Origin: Chiridota heheva
Lineage: Eukaryota > Echinodermata > Holothuroidea > Apodida > Chiridotidae
Direction of reading: 5' to 3'
Assembly (NCBI GenBank): GCA_020152595.1
Contig: JAIGNY010000132.1
Span: forward strand, 405,501 to 469,500
Length of the DNA stretch: 64,000 bases
Shown: positions 12,281-24,475 of the stretch, in pieces
How the letters are laid out: each line of letters opens with the position of its first letter
Numbering within the stretch: the stretch's first letter is position 1
Notes under the pieces: model-generated
The model's input: the letters and a program-made list of their open reading frames with translations, nothing else
The model's database searches: none
What the model was told of the DNA's origin: nothing
Made by a program: the position numbers and the translations under genes

Positions 12281-12715
12281 AATGATAAAATCTTTAAATG
12301 CTGAAAATTTAAGAACCGCTTGTCTGTTTTGTTTCATATTTGGTGTAATTATGATATTAGCTAGTGTGTGCATGTTCATGGTACCAAAATTGGCAATTTT
12401 ATTAATATGCATAGTGGGCAGGGTTTAACATGAATTTGTTGAAAAGAGCTAGTAAACATGGTATCTCAAGAACGATACATGGGATTCAGTTTATATGTGG
12501 TACACAGATAGCCCGTGGCCTGCCGATGTGCCCTATAGTTTTTGGTGGCAAGATCATGCATATTCAAGTTAATGAGTAGACGGGGCCCAATATAAAAATC
12601 TTGATTTGCTTATATTTCAACAATCGCATTGTTTTATTTCATGTTTGGTATAATTGTGATGTTAGTTAATGTAGTGTGTTTATATGCAATGACATGACAG
12701 GTAAATACCAAACTT

Positions 12716-13278
12716 GCAAATCAATCAGCATATGAAAAAAATCATCAAAGATTTTTTATAAAAATTGTTAATTTTTGTTTTTATTAGATTTATTTTTTCA
12801 ACACTTTGTTTTAGGCATGGACAACCACAATGGGGTGGGGTGGGCCAACAGAGGGACAGGGTGGGTTGCCTCTTTGAAAGTGAAACAGCAAAGCTAGGGC
12901 ACTGAGGCTCCAACAGTTGGGAACTTGAGGTAAAGTGATTGCTGCTTCTCCTATCTGCTCCCTTTTCCTCCAAAAAGGACAATCATTTTAGGAATCTACT
13001 TTTGTTTTTGCAAAAGTTTGCCCATTTTTAGCTCAACCAACACAGTGTAGGTTGAGGTTATAAAATCACTTTTTATCCTTTAAAATGTTTTACCTCATAA
13101 ATTTGAACCCTTGTGGTCTTGAAATTTTGGCTCAAGCAAGATGTTTTTTGAGCACATTAAAGCTTCTATTTTTCTAAGAGTAAATCAATGTCTACACACA
13201 ATACCTAAACTTATCTACTCATCCTATCCTACCCCTTCCCCACCCTCCCCAGTCCTCCCCTCTCTAAAAACTAAAACT
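12716..13278. other. Unannotated stretch
   Basis: No supported gene. There is a poly-T/AT-rich segment near 12730-12810, a G-rich patch near 12830-12860 and a C-rich patch near 13230-13260. Confidence 0.4.
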
Positions 13279-13655
13279 ACTTGATGTTGACTTAAAGTTC
13301 TCATTGGTAGATATTCAGCATTTCAGCAAATAGTTGTTAATGAGTGGAATGATTTGCCTGATTGAGTAGTTACTGTAGCTCCGATTCTATTAGCAATTTC
13401 AAAGTCAACATTGATACGTTCTTTACTAACCATGGACATCTTTGATTTTCATGGCTTATGGATATATGTTACAGTATTTGGCATATTGCATAATATGCAA
13501 ATGCCATTTAGTATAAAACTTGAAAATCAACCAACAATAAAAGTATAAATCGGAACCACAAAACATTTGAGTTTCCAGGTTTGTGGTGGTGGTGTGATAT
13601 AGTTTAAGCTTTTCATGTCGTGACTAACCCTTCTTAGCCCGTTATCGTATTATTT
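13279..13655 (+). mobile_element. CR1-like LINE 3' remnant (copy 1), interrupted
   Basis: The sequence matches the LINE tail at 52390-52640: 'tagatattcagca', 'gttaatgagtggaatg', 'tttgcctga', 'caatttcaaagtcaacatt', and the end block 'gtgactaacccttcttagcc'. The peptide is the far C-terminal region of a CR1/L2-type reverse transcriptase ORF (VVNEWN.LPE motif), with stops and indels. A piece of about 130 bp at about 13455-13585 is absent from the 52 kb copy and resembles 48430-48560. A decayed 5'-truncated copy. Confidence 0.75.
13453..13585 (+). repeat. Short dispersed repeat, shared with the last FBXO45 intron
   Basis: Shares 'ttagtataaaacttgaaaat', 'caa.caac', 'ggaaccac.aaacattt' and 'ggttt' in the same order with 48430-48560. 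At 48 kb it directly follows family A paragraphs, so it may be the family A right end. Here it sits inside a CR1-like LINE remnant without the rest of family A. No function is visible. Confidence 0.6.
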
Positions 13656-14651
13656 TTTGTTACTACTGCATCTTTTTGTGTATTCACCAGCTTACTGTAG
13701 TTTGCACATTTTCTCACTGTTCAGGTGATATAATTTAACCTCTCGCCTTCTAGGGCACAATTCGACCAATGCTGTGGAGGTGCTATTTAATCCCACCAAC
13801 CATAGAATAGGAATATGGAGAAAAGACAAAATTACAGTAGGATGATTGTCTTTGCAATCAGGGCTGTAATTCCTGGGAGGACAGGGGGATATGTCCCCTC
13901 TCCCCACTCTTCAGCAGAATTTTTAAAAATTCAGTTCATTTGGGAGAAATTTGCATCCCCCTCCCCCCCTCCACACACACACACTTTTTAAATAAAAAGC
14001 CATGTATGCCCCAATTTCAAAATAAGAATTGTGGCCCTGCTTGCAATAAATGCTCATTAACAAAATTATGACAGGATAACACTACATGCCTAATGCTCTT
14101 GAGGATGTGTAGCATATACCATACCTCTGTAAATGTGATTTCCATCTTGCAGGAATATTAATCTGATATCTCCCATCATCTGAAGATGATCTCTGCTACT
14201 GTGTACCTCATTCAGATGTCTCTGAGCGGCAAGTGAAGCATGTTGTCAACATCGCTACAGTTCCAAAGTAAATTGCTTTTTATGTAGAACAGTATGCTAC
14301 AAATTACATTAGATCAAGGACACAGTAAATGTTGTCACTAATGAAGTTTAGCAGGGCATGAACAATGCAAGTGTAGAGTTGCAAACAAATCTGATTTATT
14401 TTTGCCCTTTCATATTTAAAGCGCTAATGCAGGTTTGGACTCTAAATGTCCCAGTATAAAGGAAAGATACAAGGAAAGAGATCATTGTGAATTGGAGCAG
14501 GGCTTGAGATTGATACTCCTGTTGTTTAGTGTATTTCTCGTTGTAATGACTGAGGGGCAAAATTAGTTACATTGCTTTTAAATACAAGAAAGCAATCCAT
14601 GGAGTTGCTGATCTCATTACCTTAAGCATACAGCATTGTGGGGAAAATAGC
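13656..14651. other. Unannotated stretch
   Basis: No supported gene. A C-rich/CA-rich patch lies near 13955-13985. A 'cttgcag' acceptor-like site near 14150 precedes a short open segment ending at a TAA near 14272, but a stop lies between the acceptor and that frame, so I do not call it an exon. Confidence 0.4.
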
Positions 14652-15095
14652 TAATAATAACTATGGGGGAAATGGTTAAAAGGGGTTGCTAGCTCTGTGA
14701 CCTTTGACAAACTTTTGACCCTAGAGTTTATGGGACGTAACTTCATGTACCATGTGATATAAACATAGGATTGGTATAGGTCTTGCACTTTTTGAATTTA
14801 TTGTGGCACAAAAATTGTACAAATTAGTACATTATTACCCCCTAAAATCACATATTTGACCTCTGACTCTTGACCCTAATCACTGAAACAACATCTGATA
14901 TATTTCACATTGATCGTACCCTACTGTATTCATGTTCACATTACACTTACCATTCCATAACTATAGGGGAAATGGTGAAAACTGGTCAATAGCTCTATGA
15001 CATTTGACCTTTTGACCCAAGAGTCTATGGGACACATTCATGTACCAAGGCATCATGGTACAACATAGGGTTGGTACAGGTCTTATACTTGGCTA
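14652..15095. repeat. Diverged duplicate of about 140 bp, about 300 bp apart
   Basis: Two paragraphs (about 14652-14805 and 14955-15095) share 'actatggggg/gaaatggt', 'tagctctgtgacctttgac', 'ttttgaccc', 'gagtttatgggac', 'catgtacca' and 'taggtcttgcactt' in order, with many substitutions. They are best read as an old tandem duplication of about 300 bp. No coding potential is evident. Confidence 0.7.
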
Positions 15096-15446
15096 TGCAG
15101 CAAAGTGGCTACAATATCTCATCCCTACATATATGTATATGTGGGTGATGCGATAATAACATAAACCATCAAAGTTGCAACAAATTCATGTTTAAAATTG
15201 AACATTGTAACTATACATGTAGCTACTGTATTGAATATTCATGCACCAATATATTTATTACTGTACAGCCTTGGTGTTTTAGTGTACAGATTCTGTACTT
15301 TTTAAGTGGATATAATTATTGCAATAAGCTAAATCCATCCGAGCCATTAGGCTCATTGAGCCGGTGCCTATTCCCAAATTCAATGACGCAAGCGGAAGAG
15401 AGTACATAACTTCCCCTGGAGGGGATGCCAGTCCATTGTAGATTAA

Positions 15447-16502
15447 CCCTTACTCTACCAGGGCTTTGAAAAATGCAAGCCCAATTTTCGTAACTTTTTA
15501 TTCATATGCATTTTTGGCAACATTCCTTTCATTTGCTTTTATTACAAGTTTGGTTGGAATGAAAGCTAAGATAATTATCTTTTGAGTAATGAAAGCCAAA
15601 TTAGGAAATATTGGACAAAAATATGCAAATTAAGCAATTTTTGGCTAAATTTGGTCAACAAATGGCCAATCTTTGCACAAGTATAAATTCTTGTCATTAT
15701 TGAAAACAGAGATTTGTGTTACAAATTTAGATTCTTTATAAAATTTCCTTTCCAATGATGCTGATGTAGAATTTTTAGAATGAAAGGAAAGATGAAAAAA
15801 CACCAAAAATGATTTTAGTCAAATGACCCCTGAAAACTGCTGCAGAAAATTATAACGCTGTATTCTCGGTGGGACTTAAACCTGGTGCGCCCGCATGCTG
15901 GCCGCGTTCACATCCACTGCACCACAAGATTATTGAAAGTGGTGTGGTGAAATTTAATTATTATAGGAAAGGGTCCAAAATAGAGGGGGTATGCCTGTTT
16001 TTATATAAATTAAATGAAAGGAAATTGAAAGCTCTTCTGAACGGCGGTTCCAGAAAGCATGCGCGATGTATGGTTTTGGTACACGATTTTTTTTTTTAAA
16101 TGGCAGAAATTCATTAAATGTTGAAGAAATTTCTCCAAAACAAAAGATTGAAGGTAGGGATTATATAAATTAGACCAAAATTTAATAATATCATGTCTTA
16201 GGTTTTGCGTGTTCGATTTTGAAGCAAAAACATGATTTTGAAGTTATTGTAAGATCTAAAAGAGAAAAGAAAAAACATTTTTTGCAAATTTTTTAGTTTT
16301 ACCCTTTTTTCAACCTAATTTTCTTAAAATTCTGTAATATGACTCCCATAAAAAAAAAACGTTACATTTTGTGAAAGAAATATCCGAGTATCTTAAAATG
16401 ATACCAAGATTACTCCATAGGACTTTGGTAAAGTCCTGATTTTATGTTTAAAAAAAGATGGTTTGAAAATGGTGATAATATTGCCGTGTGGTAGAATAAG
16501 GG
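15447..16502. mobile_element. Non-autonomous piggyBac-type element (1056 bp)
   Basis: Flanked on both sides by TTAA (15443-15446 and 16503-16506), the target duplication of the piggyBac superfamily. Terminal inverted repeats are CCCTTACTCTACCA and CCCTTATTCTACCA (13/14 identical), starting with the CCC typical of the group. Removing the element with one TTAA restores the host SINE. The interior encodes no transposase; a 76-codon frame at 15869-16099 runs through a tRNA-like sequence and is not a gene. Confidence 0.9.
15866..15932 (-). repeat. tRNA-like sequence inside the piggyBac-type element
   Basis: On the minus strand, an A-box-like TGTGGTGCAGTGGATG and a B-box-like AGGTTTAAGTCCC are spaced as in a tRNA gene or SINE head. 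Surrounding sequence does not complete a clear acceptor stem, so I read this as a tRNA-derived fragment rather than a working tRNA gene. Confidence 0.5.
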
Positions 16503-16660
16503 TTAACTCCCCAGCACTGCTGGTACTCATTTATAGCTGAGTGGACTAAGGCAAGTAGAGTATAAAAGTGTCTTGCCCAAGGACACAATGCAGTGCTTAT
16601 GAAGGGAATCAAACCTGGTACCTTTCGAATACGAGCAAGACTCCTGAGTCGCTGCACCTC

Positions 16661-19301
16661 TTTATTGTAATGCTAATTCTAACCACAAGTTTTTCAATCT
16701 TTATTGTTGTGACTGCAATTGAATTCTAAAACTTATGATCACTAGGTTCAAAAAGAAAATAATAATAGACGAATCTAGAACACTGGAATGAATGTAAAAA
16801 AACAAATTCCAAGTTAAACTCACAAGTTGCAATGTATTAAATAATGATTATAATAATGACCACCATAATAATGTTATCAATACAGGTGCAACAAAATTCG
16901 TATTCTCTATCTCTTTCTCTATTTAAAGGTTGCTTTGAAGCTCTTTATATCTCTTGGTAGAACTCCTGGTTTGCAGTATTAATTAACAGATTAAGTCTCT
17001 AAATAATTCAAATTCCAAACTATAATCATACTCAAATCTGATACATGGTACACGCTGATATGTGCCCTTCACTGTTCCAAGTGCTAAGGGCCACTGATTG
17101 GATATAAAGAACGGCTGGCCAGCTTGAAAGTAGAAGCAGAATTGAAGACAGCATGAAGTTCCCTCTGGCCCTCGGCCAAAATGGTCAACTGAAATGCAAA
17201 GATTCCAACCATTTCAAAATATATGTTCTGAAAATTGTCTTCATATCACTCATAAAGATCTATATGAAATTAGGCGACGTTACATCTTTAACATTTACAT
17301 CTTTATAATTTGTATAAGTTATAACATCTGTCATGACTATAGAATAATCCCTCCTTTTGTTTTAGCCTGGTGAGCATGACGTTATTTCAGACTGAAATAA
17401 TTTCAACATCAATAATGTTCTCAAATACTTTCAAATATATGCACCAAAGTTGGTATATCCAATATTCGAGAAACATCCTAAATTTCATAAAGGTAAAATT
17501 CTCAATATTTCTCCCCCAATTACAAATATAAAAAAGTGAGACACAATTCATATCCAGTGGTGTAAACCAATAAATTCAAAATGAAACATGACTCCTACTT
17601 ATACCCTTAATCCCAACAGCACCCCAACCTCTCTCCTGACACTGTCTCTCAACATGATAATGGTATAAAGTAGTTGCTTAAACTGCTTATGCACCCAGAG
17701 AGTGTCCAATAATAACTTATGAAACCAACTATTTTTTTCACTGCCGCACACCTTAACTTGAGAAATACAACTGTCTTTATATACAAACAACCAGCTCTTA
17801 ACATATTCTTTCTCTTGGTGATGATGTAGTTACTATTTGAGCCTCTCCTCGGACAGGTAAATTTGAAGTGACCACTGATTAATAGAAATGCCCTAACGTT
17901 AACTTCCTACAATTGGCAAAGAATTTAGATTACAAAGGTAATGCCTTTGCCTAAGATATCATGTTACGTAATCAATTCCGGTAGACATGTACACGTTATA
18001 ATTCTCACCATATTTTTAGCGCTGTCCGTTAACAAAAAGTTGAAGTAGTACAAATTTATGCAAATAAGTAAACAGGTGTAACTTTGTGCTAATTAGTAAT
18101 GTTGAAGATTTCTCTAGGAAAATTAATGAAAAAAACCAAGCAACTAATTATCCCTAGCTGTGAAATACCCTGCTATACCTATGCACAAGTTTGTTTAATT
18201 ACCTAAAAATATTGCCTCCAGAATCTACCGTGACAATTGTACCTCCATTCAAATTCTAGCAGAAAGTGACTCTCATTGCTAGCTACAATATTTTGGAACA
18301 AACTTAAAGGATTACCATATTTGACGTATTAAGCGCCTCTGCCCTAATAAATGCCCACCCAACATTTTTTGACTGATGACATAATTTATTTGATTGATTT
18401 GAAGACTTTGAAATTCTCAAGTTTTGTTCCATTTTTTGCTTATTTTGCGTTTGACGGCTCACAATGTTTTTGTGGGGTTACTAGCATTGTGCGGGATCCC
18501 AGTAGTCACGTATGTCTCCGTATTGCACAATCCCGACAACATAAGGACTCGTAGCTACAACCGGGAATTCCGAGAGTGATGAAAACTTGAAAAACCTTAT
18601 TTTTCTCGGGGTTTTTAGAGAGAGAGAAAAAAAAAGTGAATAACTCAAAAAATCATTTTTTTTTTTTTTTTTTTCTTGATATTTCATACTAAAAACAACT
18701 TATTCTAACAAAATATCTGTGTATCAAATTTCTTAAACTTTGCTCAGCACTAACATGAAAATCAAAAGACATATTTCCAAAAAATCAAAGACAGGGCTCA
18801 GGATTATTTTCCTAAATTTGCAACCACATTTATAAATTAATCTTTTGCTTTTGTGTGCCTTGTTTCAATCAAATTAAAACTGGACAAGAACATACACCAT
18901 CTGCTCGCATGACAATGGGGAGGGTTAGGTTGTGGGCAAAAGAAAATGTAATGTCCTTTGGACTTGGAATTCTTCATCCTCTTATTATAAAACTTATTCA
19001 CAGCAACTGTACAATGCAAGAACATTTAACATTAATCTTATTGTGCTTGTAATTTGATCACAAATCTATCATTTTAATCACAGTTGCACTCTGGAAGGAA
19101 AATTATTGAAGCAGACTACTGTACTGTAGGTTTGAAGGTTGACGCTTGGGAGGAGCCTGTTTTCCCTCTCTCTTCATATGAATGCCACTTACATCTTTTT
19201 TTCACTGCACTTACTAACAGTTATTTCCTATGGCTACATTGTTGGCTGTATTTCAGTGTCCAATTTACAAGGCTACATTATTTCTACTTTTTGAAACAGC
19301 A
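16661..19301. other. Unannotated AT-rich stretch
   Basis: No supported gene. A 'gattggatataaag' segment near 17096-17110 resembles an inverted CCAAT plus TATA arrangement, but no gene starts downstream. A T-run of about 20 bases lies near 18655-18674. Frames of 60-70 codons here show no domain. Confidence 0.4.
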
Positions 19302-20303
19302 ATTATGTTTTACGTGGTATCTACAAAAACGTTGGTTATGTTTTACGTGGTGTCTACATAAACAGTGGCTATGTTTTACGTGGTATCTACATAAACGGTG
19401 GTTATGTTTTACGTGGTTATCTACATAAACAGTGGCTATGTTTTACGTGGTATCTACATAAATGGTGGCTATGTTTTACGTGGTATCTACATAAAGGGTG
19501 GTTATGTTTTACGTGGTATCTACATAAACAGTGGTTATGTTTTACGTGGTATCTACATAAAGGGTGGTTATGTTTTACGTGGTATCTACATAAAAGGTGG
19601 TTATGTTTTGTGTGGTATCTACATAAAAGGTGGTTATGTTTTACGTGGTATCTACATAAAAGGTGGTTATGTTTTGTGTGGTATCTACATAAATGGTGGC
19701 TATGTTTTACGTGGTATCTACATAAAGGGTGGTTATGTTTTACGTGGTATCTACATAAACGGTGGTTATGTTTTACGTGGTATCTACATAAAAGGTGGTT
19801 ATGTTTTATGTGGTATCTACATAAAAGGTGGTTATGTTTTGTGTGGTATCTACATAAATGGTGGCTATGTTTTACGTGGTATCTACATAAAAGGTGGTTA
19901 TGTTTTATGTGGTATCTACATAAAAGGTGGTTATGTTTTACGTGGTATCTATATAAAAGGTGGTTATGTTTTATGTGGTATCTACATAAACAATGGTTAT
20001 GTTTTACGTGGTATCTACATAAACAGTGGTTATGTTTTGTGTGGTATCTACATAAATGGTGGCTATGTTTTATGTGGTATCTACATAAAAGGTGGTTATG
20101 TTTTACGTGGTATCTACATAAAAGGTGGTTATGTTTTACGTGGTATCTACATAAACAATGGTTATGTTTTACGTGGTATCTACATAAACGGTGGTTATGT
20201 TTTATGTGGTATCTACATAAACGGTGGTTATGTTTTACGTGGTATCTACATAAACGGTGGTTATGCTTTACGTGGTATCTACATAAACATTGGTTATATT
20301 TTC
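19302..20303 (+). repeat. 33-bp minisatellite, stop-free in two frames (about 30 copies)
   Basis: Units of 33 bp combine 'tatgttttacgtggtatcta' with 'cataaacggtggt'. Variants are limited to a few positions (acgt/tgtg/atgt; aac/aag/aaa; ggt/agt). Because 33 is divisible by three, one frame reads an 11-residue repeat GGYVLRGIYIN (19398-20354, 318 codons) and a second frame reads WLCFTWYLHKR (19610-20332). Both being open argues that openness follows from the unit, not from selection on a protein. No signal peptide, promoter or splice context is evident. Confidence 0.95.
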
Positions 20304-21247
20304 CAGCACTTAAAGTATGTCACATTGTTTGAATTCATTTATTTCAAAAATTGAAATATTTTGTTAGACAAGGTTGTTACTATATCTCTTTATATATGAG
20401 ATTGCAATCAGAATTGACTATTCACGAGCATCTATCCAGAGCATTATCAAGTTTGTATGCATAACGTTCATGTTTTTACCACATACAGTACATCAATGGT
20501 CATCGATATCATCGTATTCATTCAAGTGTTAATACTGCAGGCCAGTCAGCAAAAACCAGCACGATTCAAATGATTTTTCTTTTGCTCTTCTGAACCTGGA
20601 GTGCCTTCCTCTCTTAATTGCCTCTTAAAGTACGAGCATGTGGCGCTCCATGTCCCTCCCCCTGGAGACCCTGAGGCCAAATGTCACATTATGTCCATAA
20701 GTCGGGTGTAAAATTAAGATCCGCATCAATTTGAAGGAGATTTCTTTTTGCTCAGGGAGACAATCGCTGATCTCTGACTTGATTCCAAACAATTATGACC
20801 CAGTTGAAGATGCCACTATTGAAAGGTTAAGTGTAATTAACATTTGAAGGTTTTATCATCATGTCTATTTTTGGAAGTTGCATATTTTAATCTTAAATCA
20901 TTCTTTTACTCAGTTAATGAAAGGGAGGGCTACATGGATGAAATTTTGTAACGGTTTTGATATCTGTGGAAAATTTAAAACAGCATATTTAGTTTTGAGT
21001 TAAGACTGATCAAAGTTTAAGGTTTTTTGAAATTTGTAAAATTGATGATTTTTGAAAGGGAGGATGACTAAAAACTTGTTATTCTTTCCTCATTTCAATC
21101 TGTGAAAATAATGAGAAAGTTTACTCCCCCCCCCCCTTCCCTTCCTTAATGTTTATTAAGGGTAAGGTGGGTAATTGAGGGTAGGGCTAATATCCAAAAC
21201 CTTTTTGTCAGAATCACCACCGAGGCTTTCATATTCTCCTTCAAGTA
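20304..21247. other. Unannotated stretch
   Basis: No supported gene. Sequence at about 20580-20830 is less AT-rich than its surroundings but carries no long open frame or recognisable motif. A C-run lies at about 21127-21136. Confidence 0.4.
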
Positions 21248-21548
21248 ATTGTGGTACATACATGGTATTGTGGTACATACATGGTATTGTGGTACATACA
21301 TGGTATTGTGGTACATACATGGTATTGTGGTACATACATGGTATTGTGGTACATACATGGTATTGTGGTACATACATGGTATTGTGGTACATACATGGTA
21401 TTGTGGTACATACATGGTATTGTGGTACATACATGGTATTATGGTACATGGTATTATGGTACATATATGGTATTGTGGTACATACATGGTATTGTGGTAC
21501 ATACATGGTATTGTGGTACATACATGGTATTGTGGTACATACATGGTA
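21248..21548. repeat. 19-bp minisatellite (about 16 copies)
   Basis: Nearly identical units of attgtggtacatacatggt, with one shortened 15-bp unit near 21439. The homogeneity indicates recent expansion. All frames on both strands are open over 100-140 codons because the unit lacks stops and three units make 57 bp; none is a credible gene. Confidence 0.97.
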
Positions 21549-24070
21549 CAGATCTATGGACATGTAACAATTTATATATTTTAAATCAATGTAGCACCTT
21601 TAAAAAGCACATGTTTTGCAAAACAGAGGTATGTCCATTCATCCCTCCAACATCATCCAATCATTACAATAGCAACTTATTTCACCTCATGTAATCCTTA
21701 CCCACACTTCTCCCTTTTCTATCCTACCATCCTATCCTTCCTTTTTATTACCTTTATTTGCTCCTTTATTATTTATTCTGTTTTTCTGTCTTTCCTTTCC
21801 CCTTTCCCATTCCTCTTCGTCCTTTCTCTTGCAATTTTAGTTTTCAACACTCTCTTGGCACATCTGACTCTGACTGTCGCAGTGCTGTTAAACATTAACA
21901 AACCAAGCCAACATGTTTACAAACCTGTGCAAAGGTCAATATCTAACCAATTTTTTGATAGGAATGCTTTGCTATGTTTGTGATATTTACTGAATTATTA
22001 AGCAATTTAATTAATTGTGCCTCAAACCTGTCCATAGATATTTCAAATATTTTGACTTGATAGATTTTTAGCTTGTACAAATTTGCCACTCTATTTAGTT
22101 TAGGACATGTTGTTGACATGTACATGTACAGTGTGTGAAGGGGTTTTCTGAAGATTTTCTGAAGAAAACAATTGATAACTTTGTGTAGAGCATTTGGGGC
22201 ATAGAGGTATATTTCAACAAAAATACAGTGCCCTCTACAGTAGAAAAGAATTATACAGGAATTTTTTTCTCACTTTTATGTATGTATAAAGGTTTGCTTC
22301 CCCCCACCCCACCCTCTGACACCTTACTGTTTCCCCCTCTCCAGTAAAGATTTCTAGTTGCTGCTGATGAAATGATGTATTTGCTCTTTGCTCATATCTT
22401 GTCCAGTACAGTTTACAAAAGCAAGCATTGCATCTGGTACACATGTCACAGTCCGAGTTCCCTTTCAGTAATGTACAGTTGGTAAATCCCATTTACAATA
22501 TCTGTCCTTCTATGTCAAACTCTTGCAGCCTTCTTCAAGTAACTAGATTATATCCCTTTAACTTCCTCTTTTCTTGTGTAATTTTTTTCTGCAACCTGTC
22601 TGCCAGTTGCCCGGGGTCATCTTTTCTCCTTTCACATCCTGGAAGCCAACCTTCAAATTGATACTTTGGCTATCCTTTGATAACGATTGGCCGGTGTGGT
22701 TATCCTTTGATAACGAATGGCCGGTGAATTGCCTAGAGCCCACGATCCAAGTAAAGACGCAGGTAACCACTAATTGAAATTTGTAGACAAATATTAGCTT
22801 GGTGGGATGTCAATAGTGAGGCTATAGTACTGTAGGTTACGCTTCATAAAGGTAGTGATACTGATATGTGCAAGTGATATGTCCTTTTTCCTGAATTCAT
22901 GTAATTCATTTCAGATTTGGTAAGCAAAAGCAATTCAGAGAGGATAAATTTGTCCATCTTTTTGCATAGTGGTGAATGTCAAAAACAATAGGGACTGTAT
23001 GTCAATTCTCACACTGGTAAATGTCTTTGTAACTAAAACATACATACAATATAAGTGATAGATTCATCTTTATGAAAACTTAAAAAAGTTAACTGTGTTC
23101 CCTCTTCAACAAGATTTAAATTGAGTATTTTGCTCTTCAGAATCACAATGAAAAGTTTATCCAAATATTAAAGAATCTTTAACACCAATTTTCTCATACA
23201 TTTATCACCATGCGGAAAGAGAAATGATGTAAGGTTTGGTTAACCAAAATACCAACCAAACCCGGTTCATCATAGGTTTCATATCATACATGGGGAGAAA
23301 TTTGTAGTATAGGCCAGACATATTTGTGTTCAATTTTGGCTCAAAATGCTGAAGATGTTTTTGGTCAGATTGTTAGAATTGGAAGAAATTGGAAAATGCA
23401 AGATCATAATTCTGAAATATCAGAAAAAGATAAAACATGAATTGGAAGACAATACTAAAAACTCTGATACCACATAGCATCAGGGTTAAAAAAACAAAAC
23501 AAAAAAGTCACTCTCCAAACTTGACGAGGCTTGAAAAGTGTAGCGAGCACCACAGTATATTATAATATTTCTACTTGCCATAATATTTTTGCTCACCTAT
23601 GGCGAGCAGGCGATTTTCCAACCCTGCATTGCATACAGTAGTACGGATAAACATTTATACAAAGCTGCAATTTTTAAAGCGAATTACACTCACCTCAAAC
23701 CAGAGTCTTTCAAAAATGTGTGCTTTGAAGAAGTTCAGTTTAACCTGTAGCACTACTTCTTTCCCTTGGAAAATTTGGATTTTGTCAAATTTCATAAATT
23801 ATTTCAACTGTCTCATGCTTGAAATGATCTCTTAGATTGCATCAAGTGTACCATTAACACACAAGTGAGAAGGATTTCCGTTCAAAGTATATCAGAATAC
23901 TGTCATTTATACCCTCATGTGATCTCTCTGGGGAAAGCTGAGATATGAGGAGCAACAAATTACCTGAACCGAGTTGCTCCTAGACACCTTGTGTGATAAA
24001 ATATATCTTTTATGAATGCAGACACTGAGTGCCTGCAGATTAAACCCATCAAACCAGTACTTTAAATGTC
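21549..24070. other. Unannotated stretch
   Basis: No supported gene. A pyrimidine-rich segment lies at about 21700-21840. Two near-identical repeats at about 22671-22730 each contain TATCCTTTGATAACGA and GGCCGGTG. Small frames here do not show domains. Confidence 0.4.
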
Positions 24071-24475
24071 AAGGAAAGGGAGCCCTGCATGCAACAAGGA
24101 AAACAGGAAAGGGAGCCCTGTGCGCGACAAGGAAAACAGGAAAGTGAGCCCTGCATGCGACAAGGAAAACAGGAAAGGGAGCCCTGTACGCGACAAGGAA
24201 AACAGGAAAGTGAGCCCTGCGTGCAACAAGGAAAACAGGCAAGGGAGCCCTGCATGCAACAGGGAAAACATGAAAGGGAGCCCTGCAGGTGATAGGGAAA
24301 ACAGGAAAGGGAGCCCTGCATGAGACAAGGAAAACAAGAAAGGGAGCCGTGCACACGCACGTGACAGGGAAAACAGGAGGAAAGGAAGCCCTGTACGCGA
24401 CAAGGAAAACAGGAGGAAAGGGAGCTCTGCATGCGACAATGCAAACAGGAAAGGGAGCCCTGCATGCGACAAGGG
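24071..24475. repeat. 33-bp minisatellite (about 12 copies)
   Basis: Units of about 33 bp combine 'aaggaaaacaggaaaggga' with 'gccctgcatgcgac'. A few units carry 3-bp or larger insertions (near 24355 and 24376). The strands are strongly purine/pyrimidine asymmetric. Most frames are open on both strands (up to 147 codons), as expected for a stop-free unit with a length divisible by three. It is not the same unit as the 33-bp array at 19302. Confidence 0.95.

Larger units (their letters stand above)
9027..12715 (+). repeat. Dispersed repeat family A, copy 2 (with nested insertions)
   Basis: The head TTTTTGGTTCC with its GGTTCC/GGAACC inverted repeat lies at 9027-9058, followed by 'tatgcggtcatg' and a TATG-rich stretch. 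The body has paragraphs with 'gtaaacacaatatc', 'gatacacagatag', 'gtgccctattgttt' and 'taggcgg.gctta'. Three separate insertions interrupt it: 9106-10076, 10174-11099 and about 11738-12280. After removing the first two, the flanks rejoin to match copies at 638 and 47060. Near the right end is a GGTA/TACC palindrome at 12700-12709. Encodes no protein. Confidence 0.8.
15320..16660 (-). mobile_element. tRNA-derived SINE, split by a piggyBac-type element
   Basis: Read on the minus strand, a tRNA-like head lies at about 16600-16658, with an A-box-like GGTGCAGCGACTCAGG and a B-box-like GGTTTGATTCCC. The body follows and includes the complement of 'cttgcccaaggacac'. After the insertion at 15447-16502, the tail continues from 15446 to about 15320 and ends with the complement of 'ccatccgagccattaggct'. 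Rejoining the halves at TTAA gives one continuous SINE. Partial copies of its tail lie at 42925-43005 and 44365-44470. Confidence 0.8.

Noticed and set aside
14150-14275. Possible exon after 'cttgcag'
   Set aside because: A stop lies between the acceptor and the only open frame, and the peptide was not recognised.
17090-17190. Promoter-like CCAAT/TATA pair
   Set aside because: No gene or conserved coding sequence follows, and such short motifs are common in AT-rich DNA.
21146-21694. Six overlapping frames of 111-147 codons
   Set aside because: They arise from the 19-bp array; both strands and all phases are open, with no protein-like flanks.
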